DNA of 64,000 nucleotides from Amycolatopsis coloradensis (GCF_001953865.1 NZ_MQUQ01000020.1:266126-330125), one strand, 5' to 3'. Positions 1 to 8,724 are shown, counted from the stretch's first letter. Made by a program: numbers and translations. The notes: generated by a model not told the origin, from the letters alone.

Positions 1-2
1 AC

Positions 3-293
3 ACCACGCCGGAACAAATGAAGATGTTCCTCACCCGGCTCGGGTTCGGCGCCAAGATCGTCGTCACCGGTGACGTCACCCAGATCGACCTCCCCAACGG
101 CCAGAAGAGCGGCCTCCGGGTGGTCCGGGACATCCTCGAAGGCGTCGAGGACGTCCACTTCGCCCAGCTCACCAGCCAGGACGTGGTGCGGCACAAACTC
201 GTCGGCGACATCGTCGACGCGTACGAGAAGTGGCAGGCGCTGCAGGACAGTCAGGACCAGGGCAGTGGTTGGAAAGGGCAGCGGCGCTCATGA
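3..293 (+). CDS. phoH: PhoH family ATPase, C-terminal part (cut by window edge)
   Basis: Only the last 96 residues are in the window; the reading frame is open from base 3, so the gene begins upstream. The visible part carries the PhoH C-terminal signature with GFGAKIVVTGDVTQIDLP followed by GLRVVRDIL. PhoH-like proteins are cytoplasmic P-loop ATPases with suspected RNA-related roles. The Walker motifs would lie upstream and are not seen. The stop overlaps the start of ybeY by four bases (ATGA), giving the usual phoH-ybeY pair and implying translational coupling. Confidence 0.93.
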   Translation, partial: TTPEQMKMFLTRLGFGAKIVVTGDVTQIDLPNGQKSGLRVVRDILEGVEDVHFAQLTSQDVVRHKLVGDIVDAYEKWQALQDSQDQGSGWKGQRRS

Positions 294-844
294 GCATCGA
301 GATCGCCAATGAATCGGGCGTGAACGTCGACGAGACCTCGATCGTGTCGGCCGCCCGGTTCGCGCTCGACAAGATGGAGGTCAGCCCGCTCGCCGAGCTG
401 TCCATCCTGCTCGTCACCCTCGAGGTGATGGAGGACCTGCACGAACGGTGGATGGACCTGCCCGGCCCCACCGACGTGATGGCCTTCCCGATGGACGAGC
501 TCGACTCGTCGCGCCGTCCTGACGCGCCCGACGCCTCACCCGCGCTGCTCGGCGACATCGTGCTCTGCCCGGCGTTCGCGAAGGACCAGGCCAAGACGGC
601 CGGGCACGCGCTGATCGACGAACTGCACCTGCTCACCACGCACGGGGTGCTGCACCTGCTCGGCTACGACCACGCCGAACCCGCCGAGGAACGTGAGATG
701 TTCGGTCTGCAGAAGCGGATCCTCGGCGAGTTCCAGGCGGCCGTCGCCGCGGTGAACCGCCGCGACGCGCAGCGCACCGCGGACGACAGGCTCCTCGGCA
801 CCGCCGGACTCGACACCGTGCCCGCCGACGAACCCCCCGCCTAG
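290..844 (+). CDS. ybeY: Endoribonuclease YbeY (16S rRNA maturation)
   Basis: The 184-residue protein has the zinc-binding signature H118-x3-H122-x5-H128 within THGVLHLLGYDH, and a conserved GDI at about 88-90. YbeY is a single-strand-specific metallo-endoribonuclease acting in 16S rRNA 3' end maturation and late ribosome quality control. The ATG at 290 was chosen because it overlaps the phoH stop and gives the normal family length; an in-frame upstream start would add residues unlike the family. The acidic/alanine-rich tail after residue 150 is typical of actinobacterial members. Confidence 0.95.
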   Translation: MSIEIANESGVNVDETSIVSAARFALDKMEVSPLAELSILLVTLEVMEDLHERWMDLPGPTDVMAFPMDELDSSRRPDAPDASPALLGDIVLCPAFAKDQAKTAGHALIDELHLLTTHGVLHLLGYDHAEPAEEREMFGLQKRILGEFQAAVAAVNRRDAQRTADDRLLGTAGLDTVPADEPPA

Positions 845-846
845 CC

Positions 847-2199
847 ATGGGCAGTCCGACGGCACTGCTGGTCATCGCCATCTTGCTGATCCTGCTCGCC
901 GGGGTGTTCGCGGCCGCCGACGCGGCGGTCAGCACGGTCTCCAAGGCCCGTGCCGACGGCCTCGTCCGGCTCGGCCGCCCCGGCGCGCGCCAGCTCGCGC
1001 TGGTCATCGCCGAACGCCGCCGCCACATCAACCTGATCCTGCTGCTGCGGATGACCTGCGAACTGACCGCCACCGTGCTGGTCACCGTCGACATCCTCGG
1101 CTGGATCCAGCCGCTGTGGCTCGCCGTCGTCGTCGCCGCCGGCGTGATGGTCGTGGTGAGTTACGTGCTCATCGGCGTCGGCCCGCGCACCCTCGGCCGC
1201 CAGCACCCGTACCGGATCGGTCTCGTCGTCGCGGGCCCCGTCCGCGTCCTCGGCTCGATCCTCGGCCCGCTCAGCAGGCTGCTGATCGTCCTCGGTAACG
1301 CCATCACCCCCGGCCGCGGCTTCCGCGAGGGCCCGTTCACCTCCGAAGTCGAGCTGCGTGAACTGGTCGACCTCGCCCAGGAACGCGGCGTCGTCGAGGA
1401 ATCCGAACGCGAGATGATCCACTCGGTGTTCGAACTCGGCGACACCGTCGCGCGCGAGGTCATGGTGCCGCGGACGGAGATCGTCTGGATCGAGCACGAC
1501 AAGACGGTGCGCCAGGCGCTCGCGCTGGCCCTGCGCACCGGGTTCACCAGGCTGCCGGTGATCGGCGAATCGGTCGACGACGTCACGGGCGTGGTCAACA
1601 TCAAGGACCTCATGCCCGCGTACATGGCCGAGGGCGGTTCGCAGCGGCAGGTCGGGGAGCTGATGAATCCGGCGAGCTTCGTGCCGGACTCGAAGCGGCT
1701 CGACGAACTGCTCAAGGAGATGCAGGTCTCGCACAACCACATGGCGATCGCGGTCGACGAGTACGGCGGCACCGCGGGCCTGCTCACCATCGAGGACATC
1801 CTCGAGGAGATCGTCGGCGAGATCACCGACGAATCCGACACCGACGAACGCCCCGAGGTCGAAGAACTCGAAAGCGGCGCGGTCCGCGTCTCGTCCCGGC
1901 TTTCGATCGACGACCTCGGCGAGCTGTTCGGGATCGACCTCGAAGACCACGATGTGGAGACCGTGGGCGGGCTGCTCGCGGAGCGACTGGGTAGGGTCCC
2001 GCTGCCGGGGGCCGAAGCCGAGGTCGCCGGACTTCGGCTGTTCGCCGAAGGCGGTAAGGACCGGCGCGGGCGGATGCGGATCACCTCGGTGGTCGTCCAC
2101 CCCGCCGACGCGGACGCGGTGAACGACGCGGCACAGGGCAGGCGTCGTACCCGGGTCCCGCAGCCCGATGAAAGTGACAGGAGTGTCGAACATGCCTGA
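847..2199 (+). CDS. CNNM/CBS-domain membrane protein (CorC/HlyC type)
   Basis: The 450-residue protein has an N-terminal CNNM (DUF21) region with hydrophobic segments near 3-25, 60-80 and 95-120. A pair of CBS domains begins with EVMVPRTEIV at about 200, and the C-terminal part after about 345 is CorC_HlyC-like. These proteins are linked to magnesium/cobalt homeostasis; many annotations call them hemolysins without evidence. The gene lies between ybeY and era as in mycobacteria, two bases after the ybeY stop. Its last codons overlap the start of the next gene. Confidence 0.9.
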   Translation: MGSPTALLVIAILLILLAGVFAAADAAVSTVSKARADGLVRLGRPGARQLALVIAERRRHINLILLLRMTCELTATVLVTVDILGWIQPLWLAVVVAAGVMVVVSYVLIGVGPRTLGRQHPYRIGLVVAGPVRVLGSILGPLSRLLIVLGNAITPGRGFREGPFTSEVELRELVDLAQERGVVEESEREMIHSVFELGDTVAREVMVPRTEIVWIEHDKTVRQALALALRTGFTRLPVIGESVDDVTGVVNIKDLMPAYMAEGGSQRQVGELMNPASFVPDSKRLDELLKEMQVSHNHMAIAVDEYGGTAGLLTIEDILEEIVGEITDESDTDERPEVEELESGAVRVSSRLSIDDLGELFGIDLEDHDVETVGGLLAERLGRVPLPGAEAEVAGLRLFAEGGKDRRGRMRITSVVVHPADADAVNDAAQGRRRTRVPQPDESDRSVEHA

Positions 2200-2518
2200 G
2201 CTGGACGCCGAGGACGAGAAGCTGGTGACGCTGGCCAGGTCCGCGCGAGCCCGCACCCAGGCCGAGGAAGGCGCCGCGCTCCGCGACACCGACGGCCGCA
2301 CCTACGCGGCGGGCACGGTCGACCAGCCGTCGTTCAAGCTCACCGCGTTGCAGGCCGCCGTCGCCGCCGCCGTTTCGAGTGGAGCCGAAGGAATCGAGGC
2401 GGCCGTCGTGGTCACCGCCGAAGGCATCCTCAAGGAGGCGTCCGTGCACGCGGTACGCGACATCGCCGAAAAGGCACCCATTTATCTCGCCGATCCCAGT
2501 GGCAAGGTGCTGAACTGA
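2192..2518 (+). CDS. Cytidine-deaminase-fold protein, probably catalytically inactive
   Basis: The 108-residue protein starts at ATG 2192, with AGGAG eight bases upstream; the longer reading from 2168 lacks such a site. It occupies the same place as the small conserved protein found between the CorC-like gene and era in mycobacteria. Length and strand order (SARAR..., LTALQAAVAAA, AAVVVTAEG) resemble a small cytidine deaminase. The zinc ligands of active enzymes (C/H-A-E and P-C-x2-C) are not visible, so enzymatic activity is doubtful. The stop and the era start share one base (TGATG). Confidence 0.75.
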   Translation: MPELDAEDEKLVTLARSARARTQAEEGAALRDTDGRTYAAGTVDQPSFKLTALQAAVAAAVSSGAEGIEAAVVVTAEGILKEASVHAVRDIAEKAPIYLADPSGKVLN

Positions 2519-3417
2519 TGGCCGAACCGCATCGCTCGGGCTTCGCCTGTTTCGTCGGACGGCCGAACGCGGGCAAGTCCACGCTGACCAACGCGCTCGT
2601 CGGCAGCAAGGTGGCGATCACCTCCAGCAAACCGCAGACCACCCGGCACGCCATCCGCGGCATCGTCCACCGCGACGACGCCCAGCTGGTGATCATCGAC
2701 ACGCCGGGGCTGCACCGGCCGAGGACACTGCTCGGCGAGCGGCTCAACGACATCGTCCACTCGACATGGTCCGAAGTGGACGTCGTCGGGCTTTGCGTGC
2801 CCGCCAACGAAAAGGTCGGTCCCGGTGACCGGTTCATCGCCGCCGAACTCAAGAAGATCGCCAAGCGCACGCCGGTGATCGGGGTCGTCACCAAGACGGA
2901 TCTCGTGAAACCCGAACAGGTCGCCGAGCAACTGCTCGCCCTGCAAGAGGTCATGGAGTTCACCGATCTCATCCCGGTGTCCGCTGTGGACGGTTTCCAG
3001 GTCGGTGCGCTCGCGGACCTGCTGGTGCGGCACCTTCCGGAAGGCCCGCAGCTGTATCCGGGCGGGGAACTCACCGACGAGCCCGAGCAGACCCTGGTCG
3101 CCGAGCTGATCCGCGAGGCCGCGCTGGAGGGCGTCCGGGACGAACTCCCGCACTCGATCGCCGTCACCGTCGAGGAAATGCTGCCGCACGAGGGCAGGGA
3201 CGACATGATCGACGTGCACGCGTTTCTTTATGTGGAACGACCGAGCCAGAAGGGCATCATCCTCGGGCACAAGGGTGAGCGCCTCAAGGACGTCGGCGCG
3301 CGCGCCCGGCAGCAGATCGAGGGACTTCTCGGTTCGAAGGTCTACCTCGCCCTGCACATCAAGGTCGCCAAAGAGTGGCAGCGCGACCCCCGTCAGTTGC
3401 GACGGCTGGGCTTCTGA
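2518..3417 (+). CDS. era: GTPase Era
   Basis: The 299-residue GTPase has Walker A GRPNAGKS at 14-21, DTPG at 61-64 and TKTD at 125-128. The C-terminal KH domain contains LGHKGERLKDVGARARQQIE near 245-265. Era binds the 3' end of 16S rRNA and assists assembly of the 30S subunit, working with YbeY encoded four genes upstream. The start overlaps the previous stop, so the block from phoH to era is a tightly coupled operon. A 166-base gap follows before the next gene. Confidence 0.97.
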   Translation: MAEPHRSGFACFVGRPNAGKSTLTNALVGSKVAITSSKPQTTRHAIRGIVHRDDAQLVIIDTPGLHRPRTLLGERLNDIVHSTWSEVDVVGLCVPANEKVGPGDRFIAAELKKIAKRTPVIGVVTKTDLVKPEQVAEQLLALQEVMEFTDLIPVSAVDGFQVGALADLLVRHLPEGPQLYPGGELTDEPEQTLVAELIREAALEGVRDELPHSIAVTVEEMLPHEGRDDMIDVHAFLYVERPSQKGIILGHKGERLKDVGARARQQIEGLLGSKVYLALHIKVAKEWQRDPRQLRRLGF

Positions 3418-3583
3418 CAGCTTTTGCCTGAACGGAATGTCTCGATTCGGTCGCGGACACCGGTTGATGATGTGGAACCGGACGGGTGACCTTAGAGTCT
3501 CACTCCTCGACTCCGGGTGATCGCCGATCGGGCGGTGGCGTCCGGGTCCAGTTCGACATTCATTCGTGAAGGGAAAGCGGTAA

Positions 3584-3919
3584 ATGACCGACAACCAGGG
3601 CCTGCCCAACTACTCCGGCGACCCTCAGGGCGGTGGCGGCTTCAACAACCCGGGCCCGCCGCCCAACAACAACCTGGTGTGGGCGATCCTCACCACGATC
3701 CTGTGCTGCCTGCCCTTCGGTATCGTCTCGATCGTCAAAGCGAACCAGGTCAACACCCTCTGGGCGCAGGGCCAGCCCGCTGCCGCGCAGGAAGCGGCCA
3801 ACGCCGCCAAGAAGTGGGCCATCATCGCCGCGATCGTCGGTGTCGTGGTCGGCATCCTGTACTTCGTCCTGGTGGTGGCTCTCGGCGTCTTCTCGGCCGA
3901 TATGAACAACTACCGCTGA
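3584..3919 (+). CDS. CD225/dispanin family small membrane protein
   Basis: The 111-residue protein has a Pro/Gly/Asn-rich N-terminus (1-27). The CD225 hallmark follows: NNNLVWAILTTILCCLPFG, KANQVNTLW and a QEAANAAKKW amphipathic stretch. A second transmembrane segment spans about 83-105. Bacterial dispanins have no firmly established function; the eukaryotic relatives (IFITM) alter membrane properties. GAAGGGA lies nine bases before the ATG. It is the first of four such genes within 3.5 kb, suggesting a locally duplicated membrane-protein set. Confidence 0.85.
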   Translation: MTDNQGLPNYSGDPQGGGGFNNPGPPPNNNLVWAILTTILCCLPFGIVSIVKANQVNTLWAQGQPAAAQEAANAAKKWAIIAAIVGVVVGILYFVLVVALGVFSADMNNYR

Positions 3920-3944
3920 TAGCGGCAACCAAGGGGGAGACCTC

Positions 3945-4295
3945 ATGACCGACCAATACCCGAACTACCCGCCTCCTGGCGGGCCTCCGCCGCAGCAGCC
4001 GTATTACGGTGGCATGCCGAACTACGGCCCGCCGCCGGACAACAACCTGGTGTGGGCCATTCTCTGCACGGTGTTGTGCTGCTTGCCGCTGGGTATCGTG
4101 GCGATCGTGAAGTCGAGCCAGGTGCAGACGTTGTGGTCACAGGGTTTCCACGCCGAAGCCCAGAAGGCCGCCGACGACGCGAAGAAGTGGTCGATGTGGG
4201 GCGCGATCGCCACCGGCGGTCTCTTCCTCCTGTACATCATCTTCATCGTGGTCATGGTCATCATCGGCGCGTCGGCGGGAAGCTTCACGCCGTGA
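3945..4295 (+). CDS. CD225/dispanin family small membrane protein
   Basis: The 116-residue paralogue of the preceding gene lies 25 bases downstream. It has a Tyr/Pro-rich N-terminus (PNYPPPGGPPPQQPYYGG) and then the core NNLVWAILCTVLCCLPLG with KSSQVQTLW and KAADDAKKW. Two transmembrane segments are visible. The GGGGGA ribosome-binding site sits about ten bases upstream of ATG. Its stop overlaps the GTG start of the DUF2752 gene (GTGA), so the two are probably translated together. Confidence 0.85.
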   Translation: MTDQYPNYPPPGGPPPQQPYYGGMPNYGPPPDNNLVWAILCTVLCCLPLGIVAIVKSSQVQTLWSQGFHAEAQKAADDAKKWSMWGAIATGGLFLLYIIFIVVMVIIGASAGSFTP

Positions 4296-4744
4296 CGACG
4301 TCCGTATACACGGGATTCCCGGCGCGCGGGTTCAAAGCACGGGCCCGCGCGCTGGGGCCGTCCCTTGCCATCGCCGCCGGCGCCGGTCTCGGCTGCGTCG
4401 TCCTTTGGCTCGGCGATCCCACCACTCCCGGCGGACCGCTTCCGGTCTGTCCCACCAAGTCACTGCTGGGCATCGCCTGCCCGGGCTGCGGCGGCATGCG
4501 CATGGTCTACAGCGCGCTGCACGGGGACATCCCCGCCGCGCTGCACTACAACGCGGTGTCCTTTGTGGTCGTTCTCCTGTTGATCTGGAGCACCGTGGCC
4601 TGGACTGTCGGCAGGCTCCGCGGCCGGGCGGTCGACAGCTGGCTGCACTGGCGCTGGACGCCGCTCGCGTTCGGTGTCGTGTTCGTCGTCTGGTTCGTCA
4701 TCCGTAACCTGCCTTTCGCCCCGTTCACCTCGCTGTACGTCTGA
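4292..4744 (+). CDS. DUF2752 membrane protein
   Basis: The 150-residue protein starts at GTG 4292, overlapping the previous stop by four bases. It carries the DUF2752 pattern: the CPTKSLLGIACPGCGGMR stretch around residues 50-68 followed by membrane segments near 25-42, 85-105 and 118-140. The cysteine-rich CPxCGxxR motif is the family hallmark. The function is unknown; the gene is commonly found beside CD225 and RDD-type proteins in actinobacteria and is probably an inner-membrane component of the same set. Confidence 0.82.
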   Translation: MTTSVYTGFPARGFKARARALGPSLAIAAGAGLGCVVLWLGDPTTPGGPLPVCPTKSLLGIACPGCGGMRMVYSALHGDIPAALHYNAVSFVVVLLLIWSTVAWTVGRLRGRAVDSWLHWRWTPLAFGVVFVVWFVIRNLPFAPFTSLYV

Positions 4745-4891
4745 GTGCCGGGCCGAACCCCGGATCGTCGGTGGTACCGAGTACGCTCCCGCGCACCGGT
4801 CTGCTCGGCGTGTACCCATGCCGTACATTCAGCCCGGGTCGCCGCACGAGGCCCGTGCGGGCAGGGGCGAGGAAGCAGCGAGGGGATTTCG

Positions 4892-6028
4892 ATGACCACT
4901 CCCTACGGTCAGCGGCCGCCGGGACAGCAGCCGCCGGGGGACCAGCCCTCGCCGTTCGGTCAGCCGCCGCAGTCTTCTCATGGTGATCAGTCGTCGCCGT
5001 TCGGTCAGCAAGTGTCTGGTGAGCAGCAGTCTTCGCCGTTCGGTCAGCAGCCACCGGCCCCGCAGCAGTCGCCCTTCGGCCAGCCTTTCGGCGCGCAGCA
5101 GCAGCAGTCACCGTTCGGTCAGCAGCCGCAGTCGTCGCCGTTCGGGCAGCCGCAGCACGGCCAGCCTTCCCCCTTCGGTCAGCAATCCGGCCGGCAGGCG
5201 CCGTTCGGCCAGGCGACCCCGTTCGATCCGCGGCAGGTTCACGCCCACTGGGGTCTGCGAGCGGGCGCTGCCCTCATCGACTTCGGGCCGATCGTCGTCC
5301 TCCCGATCATCGGCTCCATCATCTCCGCGACGGGGTCGTACACCGTCGGCATGATCATCGCCGGTCTCGGGTATCTCGCGGGACTCGGCTGGACCATCTA
5401 CAACCGATGGATGCAGATGGGGACCACGGGTCAGTCCCTCGGCAAGAAAGTCCTGAAGATCAAGCTCGTCCGCGAGGCCGACGGGCAGCCGATCGGTCCG
5501 CTGATGGCCTTCGTCCGGGACCTGTGCCACAACCTGGACGGCTGGGTCTGCGGTCTCGGTTACCTCTGGCCGCTGTGGGACCAGAAGAAGCAGACGTTCG
5601 CCGACAAGATCCTCAGTACCGTCGTCGTTCCGGCGGCCGCGGCCGCGCCCGCGTCGGAGCCCTTCGGTCAGCCCTCGGGGTTCCCCGCGCCGCCTTCGCC
5701 GTTCGGCCAGCCGCAGCAACAGCAACAGCAGCCGTTCGGCGCGCCGCAGCAGCCTTCGCCGTTCGGCCAGCCGCCCCGGCAACCTCAGCAGTCGCAGCCG
5801 TTTGGGCAGCAGCCGCAGGGAACCTCGGCGCCGTCTTCGGAGTCCCAGACCGAATCGGGCTTCGGCGAGGCCGAGCCGACACAGGTGCTCCGCCCTGGCC
5901 AGCCGTCCCAGCAGGCGCCGTCCGGGTTCGACGAAGCCGAGCCGACGCAGAAGATCACGCCGGAACAGCTGAGGCAGCAGCTGCCCGGCGCGGACGGGCC
6001 GAACGGGCCCGGAACACCGCAACAGTAA
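4892..6028 (+). CDS. RDD family membrane protein with PFGQ-repeat tails
   Basis: The 378-residue protein has three parts. Residues 1-115 are a low-complexity repeat built on (S/T)PFGQ and QQ. Residues about 115-240 form an RDD domain with two or three membrane helices, the family motif SLGKKVLKIKLVR and the closing WDQKKQTFADKI. Residues 240-378 are again PFGQ/PQ-rich and end with two GFxEAEPTQ repeats, possible forkhead-associated-type phosphothreonine sites. The ATG at 4892 follows GAGGGG by seven bases. The RDD domain function is unsettled; some members are linked to ion transport. Confidence 0.85.
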   Translation: MTTPYGQRPPGQQPPGDQPSPFGQPPQSSHGDQSSPFGQQVSGEQQSSPFGQQPPAPQQSPFGQPFGAQQQQSPFGQQPQSSPFGQPQHGQPSPFGQQSGRQAPFGQATPFDPRQVHAHWGLRAGAALIDFGPIVVLPIIGSIISATGSYTVGMIIAGLGYLAGLGWTIYNRWMQMGTTGQSLGKKVLKIKLVREADGQPIGPLMAFVRDLCHNLDGWVCGLGYLWPLWDQKKQTFADKILSTVVVPAAAAAPASEPFGQPSGFPAPPSPFGQPQQQQQQPFGAPQQPSPFGQPPRQPQQSQPFGQQPQGTSAPSSESQTESGFGEAEPTQVLRPGQPSQQAPSGFDEAEPTQKITPEQLRQQLPGADGPNGPGTPQQ

Positions 6029-6082
6029 GGAATTACCGGCGGGATCCACCCGCCGGGAAGCACGACAAAAGTGGGGAACCCG

Positions 6083-6586
6083 ATGACGAACCCGTACGGC
6101 CAGCAGCCCGGCTACGGCCAGCAGCAGCCCTATGGCCAGCAGCCTCAGCCCGGATACGGACCGCCGTCCGGCGCGATGCCCGCGCCGTACGGCCAGCCGT
6201 CGGGCGCCACGCCCGCACCGTACGGTCAGCCTTCGGGGGCGAACCCGATGCCGTATGGCCAGCCCGCGCCGTACGGTCAGCCTTCGCCGTATGGCCAGCC
6301 CGCGCCCTACGGCGCTCCGGGCGGCATGCCCGGTGGCGGGGACATCAACTCGATCCCCGACTACAAGGGCTGGGCGATCGGCTGCATCTTCCTCTTCTGG
6401 ATCATCGCGATCTTCGCGATCATGAAATCCAACGAAGTCAACACGTACAAGATGCAGGGCAACTACGCTGCCGCCGCGGACGCGTCGAAGTCGACGAAGA
6501 CCATGTGCATGATCGCTTCGATCATCGGTGGCGTCGGCTGCCTCTTCTCCCTGCTGTGGATCATCGTGGTCGCTGCGTCGTTCTAA
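6083..6586 (+). CDS. CD225/dispanin family protein with YGQP repeats
   Basis: The 167-residue protein is taken from ATG 6083, preceded by GGGGA at a normal distance; the upstream in-frame GTG at 6071 overlaps that site. The N-terminal 90 residues are YGQ(P/Q)-type repeats (PAPYGQPSGA, PAPYGQPSPYGQ). The dispanin core then reads DYKGWAIGCIFLFWIIAIFA, KSNEVNTYKMQG and ADASKSTKTM, followed by a second membrane helix. It is nearly identical in core to the next gene, so the pair arose by recent duplication. Confidence 0.83.
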   Translation: MTNPYGQQPGYGQQQPYGQQPQPGYGPPSGAMPAPYGQPSGATPAPYGQPSGANPMPYGQPAPYGQPSPYGQPAPYGAPGGMPGGGDINSIPDYKGWAIGCIFLFWIIAIFAIMKSNEVNTYKMQGNYAAAADASKSTKTMCMIASIIGGVGCLFSLLWIIVVAASF

Positions 6587-6614
6587 ACCGGAAAACAAAC
6601 GAGGAACACTTCAC

Positions 6615-7052
6615 ATGACCAACCCTTACGGCCAGCAGCAGCCCTACGGCCAGCAGCAGCCCGGCTACGGACCCCCGTCCGGTGGCATGCCCGCTCCCTA
6701 CGGCCAGCCGGCCCCCTACGGCCAGCCCGCTCCTTACGGCGCTCCGGGCGGCATGCCCGGTGGCGGTGACATCAACGCCATCAAGGACTACAAGGGCTGG
6801 GCGATCGGCTGCATCTTCCTCTTCTGGATCATCGCGATCTTCGCGATCATGAAATCCAACGAAGTCAACACCTACAAGATGCAGGGCAACTACGCCGCCG
6901 CCGCGGACGCGTCGAAGTCGACGAAGACGCTCTGCCTGATCGCCACCATCATCGGTGGTGTCGGCTGCCTGCTTTCGATCGTGTGGATCATCTTCGCCGT
7001 CGTCCTGGCGACGAGCGCGTCGACCTACAGCTGCTACGGCAGCTACTGCTGA
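6615..7052 (+). CDS. CD225/dispanin family protein, paralogue
   Basis: The 145-residue protein starts at ATG 6615 with GAGGA ten bases upstream, 28 bases after the previous gene. It shares the N-terminal MTNPYGQQ repeats and the same membrane core with its neighbour (differences such as TMCMIASI versus TLCLIATI). It ends with a short Cys/Tyr/Ser tail (TYSCYGSYC). High nucleotide identity over the core marks a recent tandem duplication. It is likely cotranscribed with the previous four genes. Confidence 0.83.
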   Translation: MTNPYGQQQPYGQQQPGYGPPSGGMPAPYGQPAPYGQPAPYGAPGGMPGGGDINAIKDYKGWAIGCIFLFWIIAIFAIMKSNEVNTYKMQGNYAAAADASKSTKTLCLIATIIGGVGCLLSIVWIIFAVVLATSASTYSCYGSYC

Positions 7053-7104
7053 TTCCGGGGCGCGCCACCCCGATGTCGGTCCCAGGTGGGACGATGTCGG
7101 GGTG

Positions 7105-7863
7105 GTGAACCTTTATCGCGACACCGGAGTGGTGTTGCGGACGCACAAGCTGGGTGAGGCCGACCGGATCATCACCCTGCTCACGCGGCGGCACGGCAAA
7201 GTCCGTGCGGTCGCGAAAGGCGTGCGTCGGACGTCGTCGCGCTTCGGTGCGCGCCTGGAGCCGTTCGGGCATGTCGACGTTCAGTTCTACACCGGCCGGT
7301 CCCTTGACGTGATCACCCAGGTCGAGACGGTCGACGCCTTCGCGCTGCCGCTGGTGGCCGACTACCAGCGCTACACCGCCGCGAGCGCCATCGCCGAGAC
7401 AGCGGACCGGCTGTCGGCCGAAGAGGGCGAGCCGGTGCTCAAGCTCTACATGCTCGTCGTCGGGGCCCTGCGCGCGCTGGCGGGCGGCGAACGCGACAGT
7501 TCCCTCATCCTCGACGCCTTCTTCCTGCGGGCCATGGCTTACGCGGGGTGGGCGCCCGCGATCACCGAATGCGCCCGGTGCGGTCTGCCGGGGCCGCACA
7601 AGGCGTTCAGCGTGTCGGCGGGCGGCTCGATGTGCCCGGATTGCCGGGTTCCCGGCTGTGTCCACCCCTCCCATGAGGTGCTGACCCTGCTCGCGGCGCT
7701 CCTGCACGGGGAGTGGCCGGTGGCCGAAGCGGCGCAGCCGGTGCCGAGGCGGGACGCGTCCGGCCTGGTCGCGGCGCATCTCCAGTGGCATCTGGAGCGT
7801 CAGCTGCGATCACTGCCGCTGGTGGAGAGGCGTGCGCGGGAGGGCGTCACTCCGGCGCAGTAG
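7105..7863 (+). CDS. recO: DNA repair protein RecO
   Basis: The 252-residue protein starts VNLYRDTGVVLRTHKLGEAD, the standard actinobacterial RecO N-terminus (OB fold). LTRRHGKVRAVAKGVRR follows. A C-terminal zinc-ribbon-like set contains CARCG (about 157-161) and CPDCRVPGC (about 182-190). RecO loads RecA with RecR in gap repair. GTG 7105 was chosen over GTG 7102 by comparison with the family start; both are possible. It is placed just before uppS as in mycobacteria. Confidence 0.93.
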   Translation: MNLYRDTGVVLRTHKLGEADRIITLLTRRHGKVRAVAKGVRRTSSRFGARLEPFGHVDVQFYTGRSLDVITQVETVDAFALPLVADYQRYTAASAIAETADRLSAEEGEPVLKLYMLVVGALRALAGGERDSSLILDAFFLRAMAYAGWAPAITECARCGLPGPHKAFSVSAGGSMCPDCRVPGCVHPSHEVLTLLAALLHGEWPVAEAAQPVPRRDASGLVAAHLQWHLERQLRSLPLVERRAREGVTPAQ

Positions 7864-7902
7864 GGTCGCAGGCACAGGTTCACTCGATCAGGAGGCTCGA
7901 AG

Positions 7903-8724
7903 GTGCTGCGCAGGGGACGCGAGAACAAGGCGTCACAATTCGAACTTCGCGCGCCGGAGCCGCATCCGTCCGGTGCCCGGCCGCCGGAGATCCCCAAGGA
8001 ACTCCTCCCGAAGCACGTGGCGCTGGTGATGGACGGCAACGGCCGCTGGGCCAACCAGCGGGGACTGCCCCGGATCGAGGGCCACAAACGCGGTGAAGCG
8101 GTGATGATCGACGTCGCCAGCGGTGCCGTGGAACTGGGCGTCAAATGGCTGTCGGTGTACGCGTTCTCCACCGAGAACTGGAAGCGGAGCCCGGAAGAGG
8201 TCCGCTTCCTGATGGGCTTCAACCGCGACACCATCCGCCGCCAGGTCGACTACCTCGGCTCGATCGGCGTCCGCATCCGCTGGGCGGGCCGCCGCCCGAA
8301 GCTGTGGGCGAGCGTCATCAAGGAACTGCAGGTCGCCGAAGAGAAGACCAAGAACAACACGGCGCTGAACATGACGATGTGCGTCAACTACGGCGGCCGT
8401 GCCGAACTCGGTGACGCGATGCGCCGGATCGCGCAGGACGTGGCCGACGGGAAGCTGAACCCGGACAAGGTCACCGAGAAGACCATCGGGAAGTACCTGT
8501 ACCAGCCCGACATGCCGGACGTGGACCTGTTCCTGCGGCCGTCGGGGGAGCAGCGGACGTCGAACTTCCTGCTCTGGCAGTCGGCCTACGCCGAGATGGT
8601 CTACCAGGACACGCTCTTCCCCGACTTCGACCGCACCCACCTGTGGCGGGCGTGCCTCGAGTTCGCGAAACGGGACAGGCGCTTCGGCGGCGCCATCGAC
8701 AAGGCTTCCGAAGGGACCGAATGA
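7903..8724 (+). CDS. uppS: Isoprenyl (di)phosphate synthase, UppS family
   Basis: The 273-residue cis-prenyltransferase has the catalytic motif VALVMDGNGRWA with Asp44, then EGHKRGEA, FSTENWKRSPEEV and the C-terminal RPSGEQRTSNFLLWQ. It makes the long-chain polyprenyl diphosphate (undecaprenyl or, in mycobacteria-like bacteria, decaprenyl) that carries cell-wall precursors. GTG 7903 follows GGAGG by seven bases. The roughly 35-residue N-terminal extension before the conserved core is usual in actinomycetes. Chain length cannot be decided from sequence alone. Confidence 0.95.
   Translation: MLRRGRENKASQFELRAPEPHPSGARPPEIPKELLPKHVALVMDGNGRWANQRGLPRIEGHKRGEAVMIDVASGAVELGVKWLSVYAFSTENWKRSPEEVRFLMGFNRDTIRRQVDYLGSIGVRIRWAGRRPKLWASVIKELQVAEEKTKNNTALNMTMCVNYGGRAELGDAMRRIAQDVADGKLNPDKVTEKTIGKYLYQPDMPDVDLFLRPSGEQRTSNFLLWQSAYAEMVYQDTLFPDFDRTHLWRACLEFAKRDRRFGGAIDKASEGTE

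Noticed and set aside
841..2301. 486-codon minus-strand frame
   Set aside because: Antisense to the CNNM/CBS gene; composition follows codon-position bias, with no start signal.
4892..6300. Repetitive DNA that could be taken for a CRISPR array
   Set aside because: The repeats are short coding repeats for PFGQ and YGQP peptides with no spacers of constant length; they lie inside supported genes.
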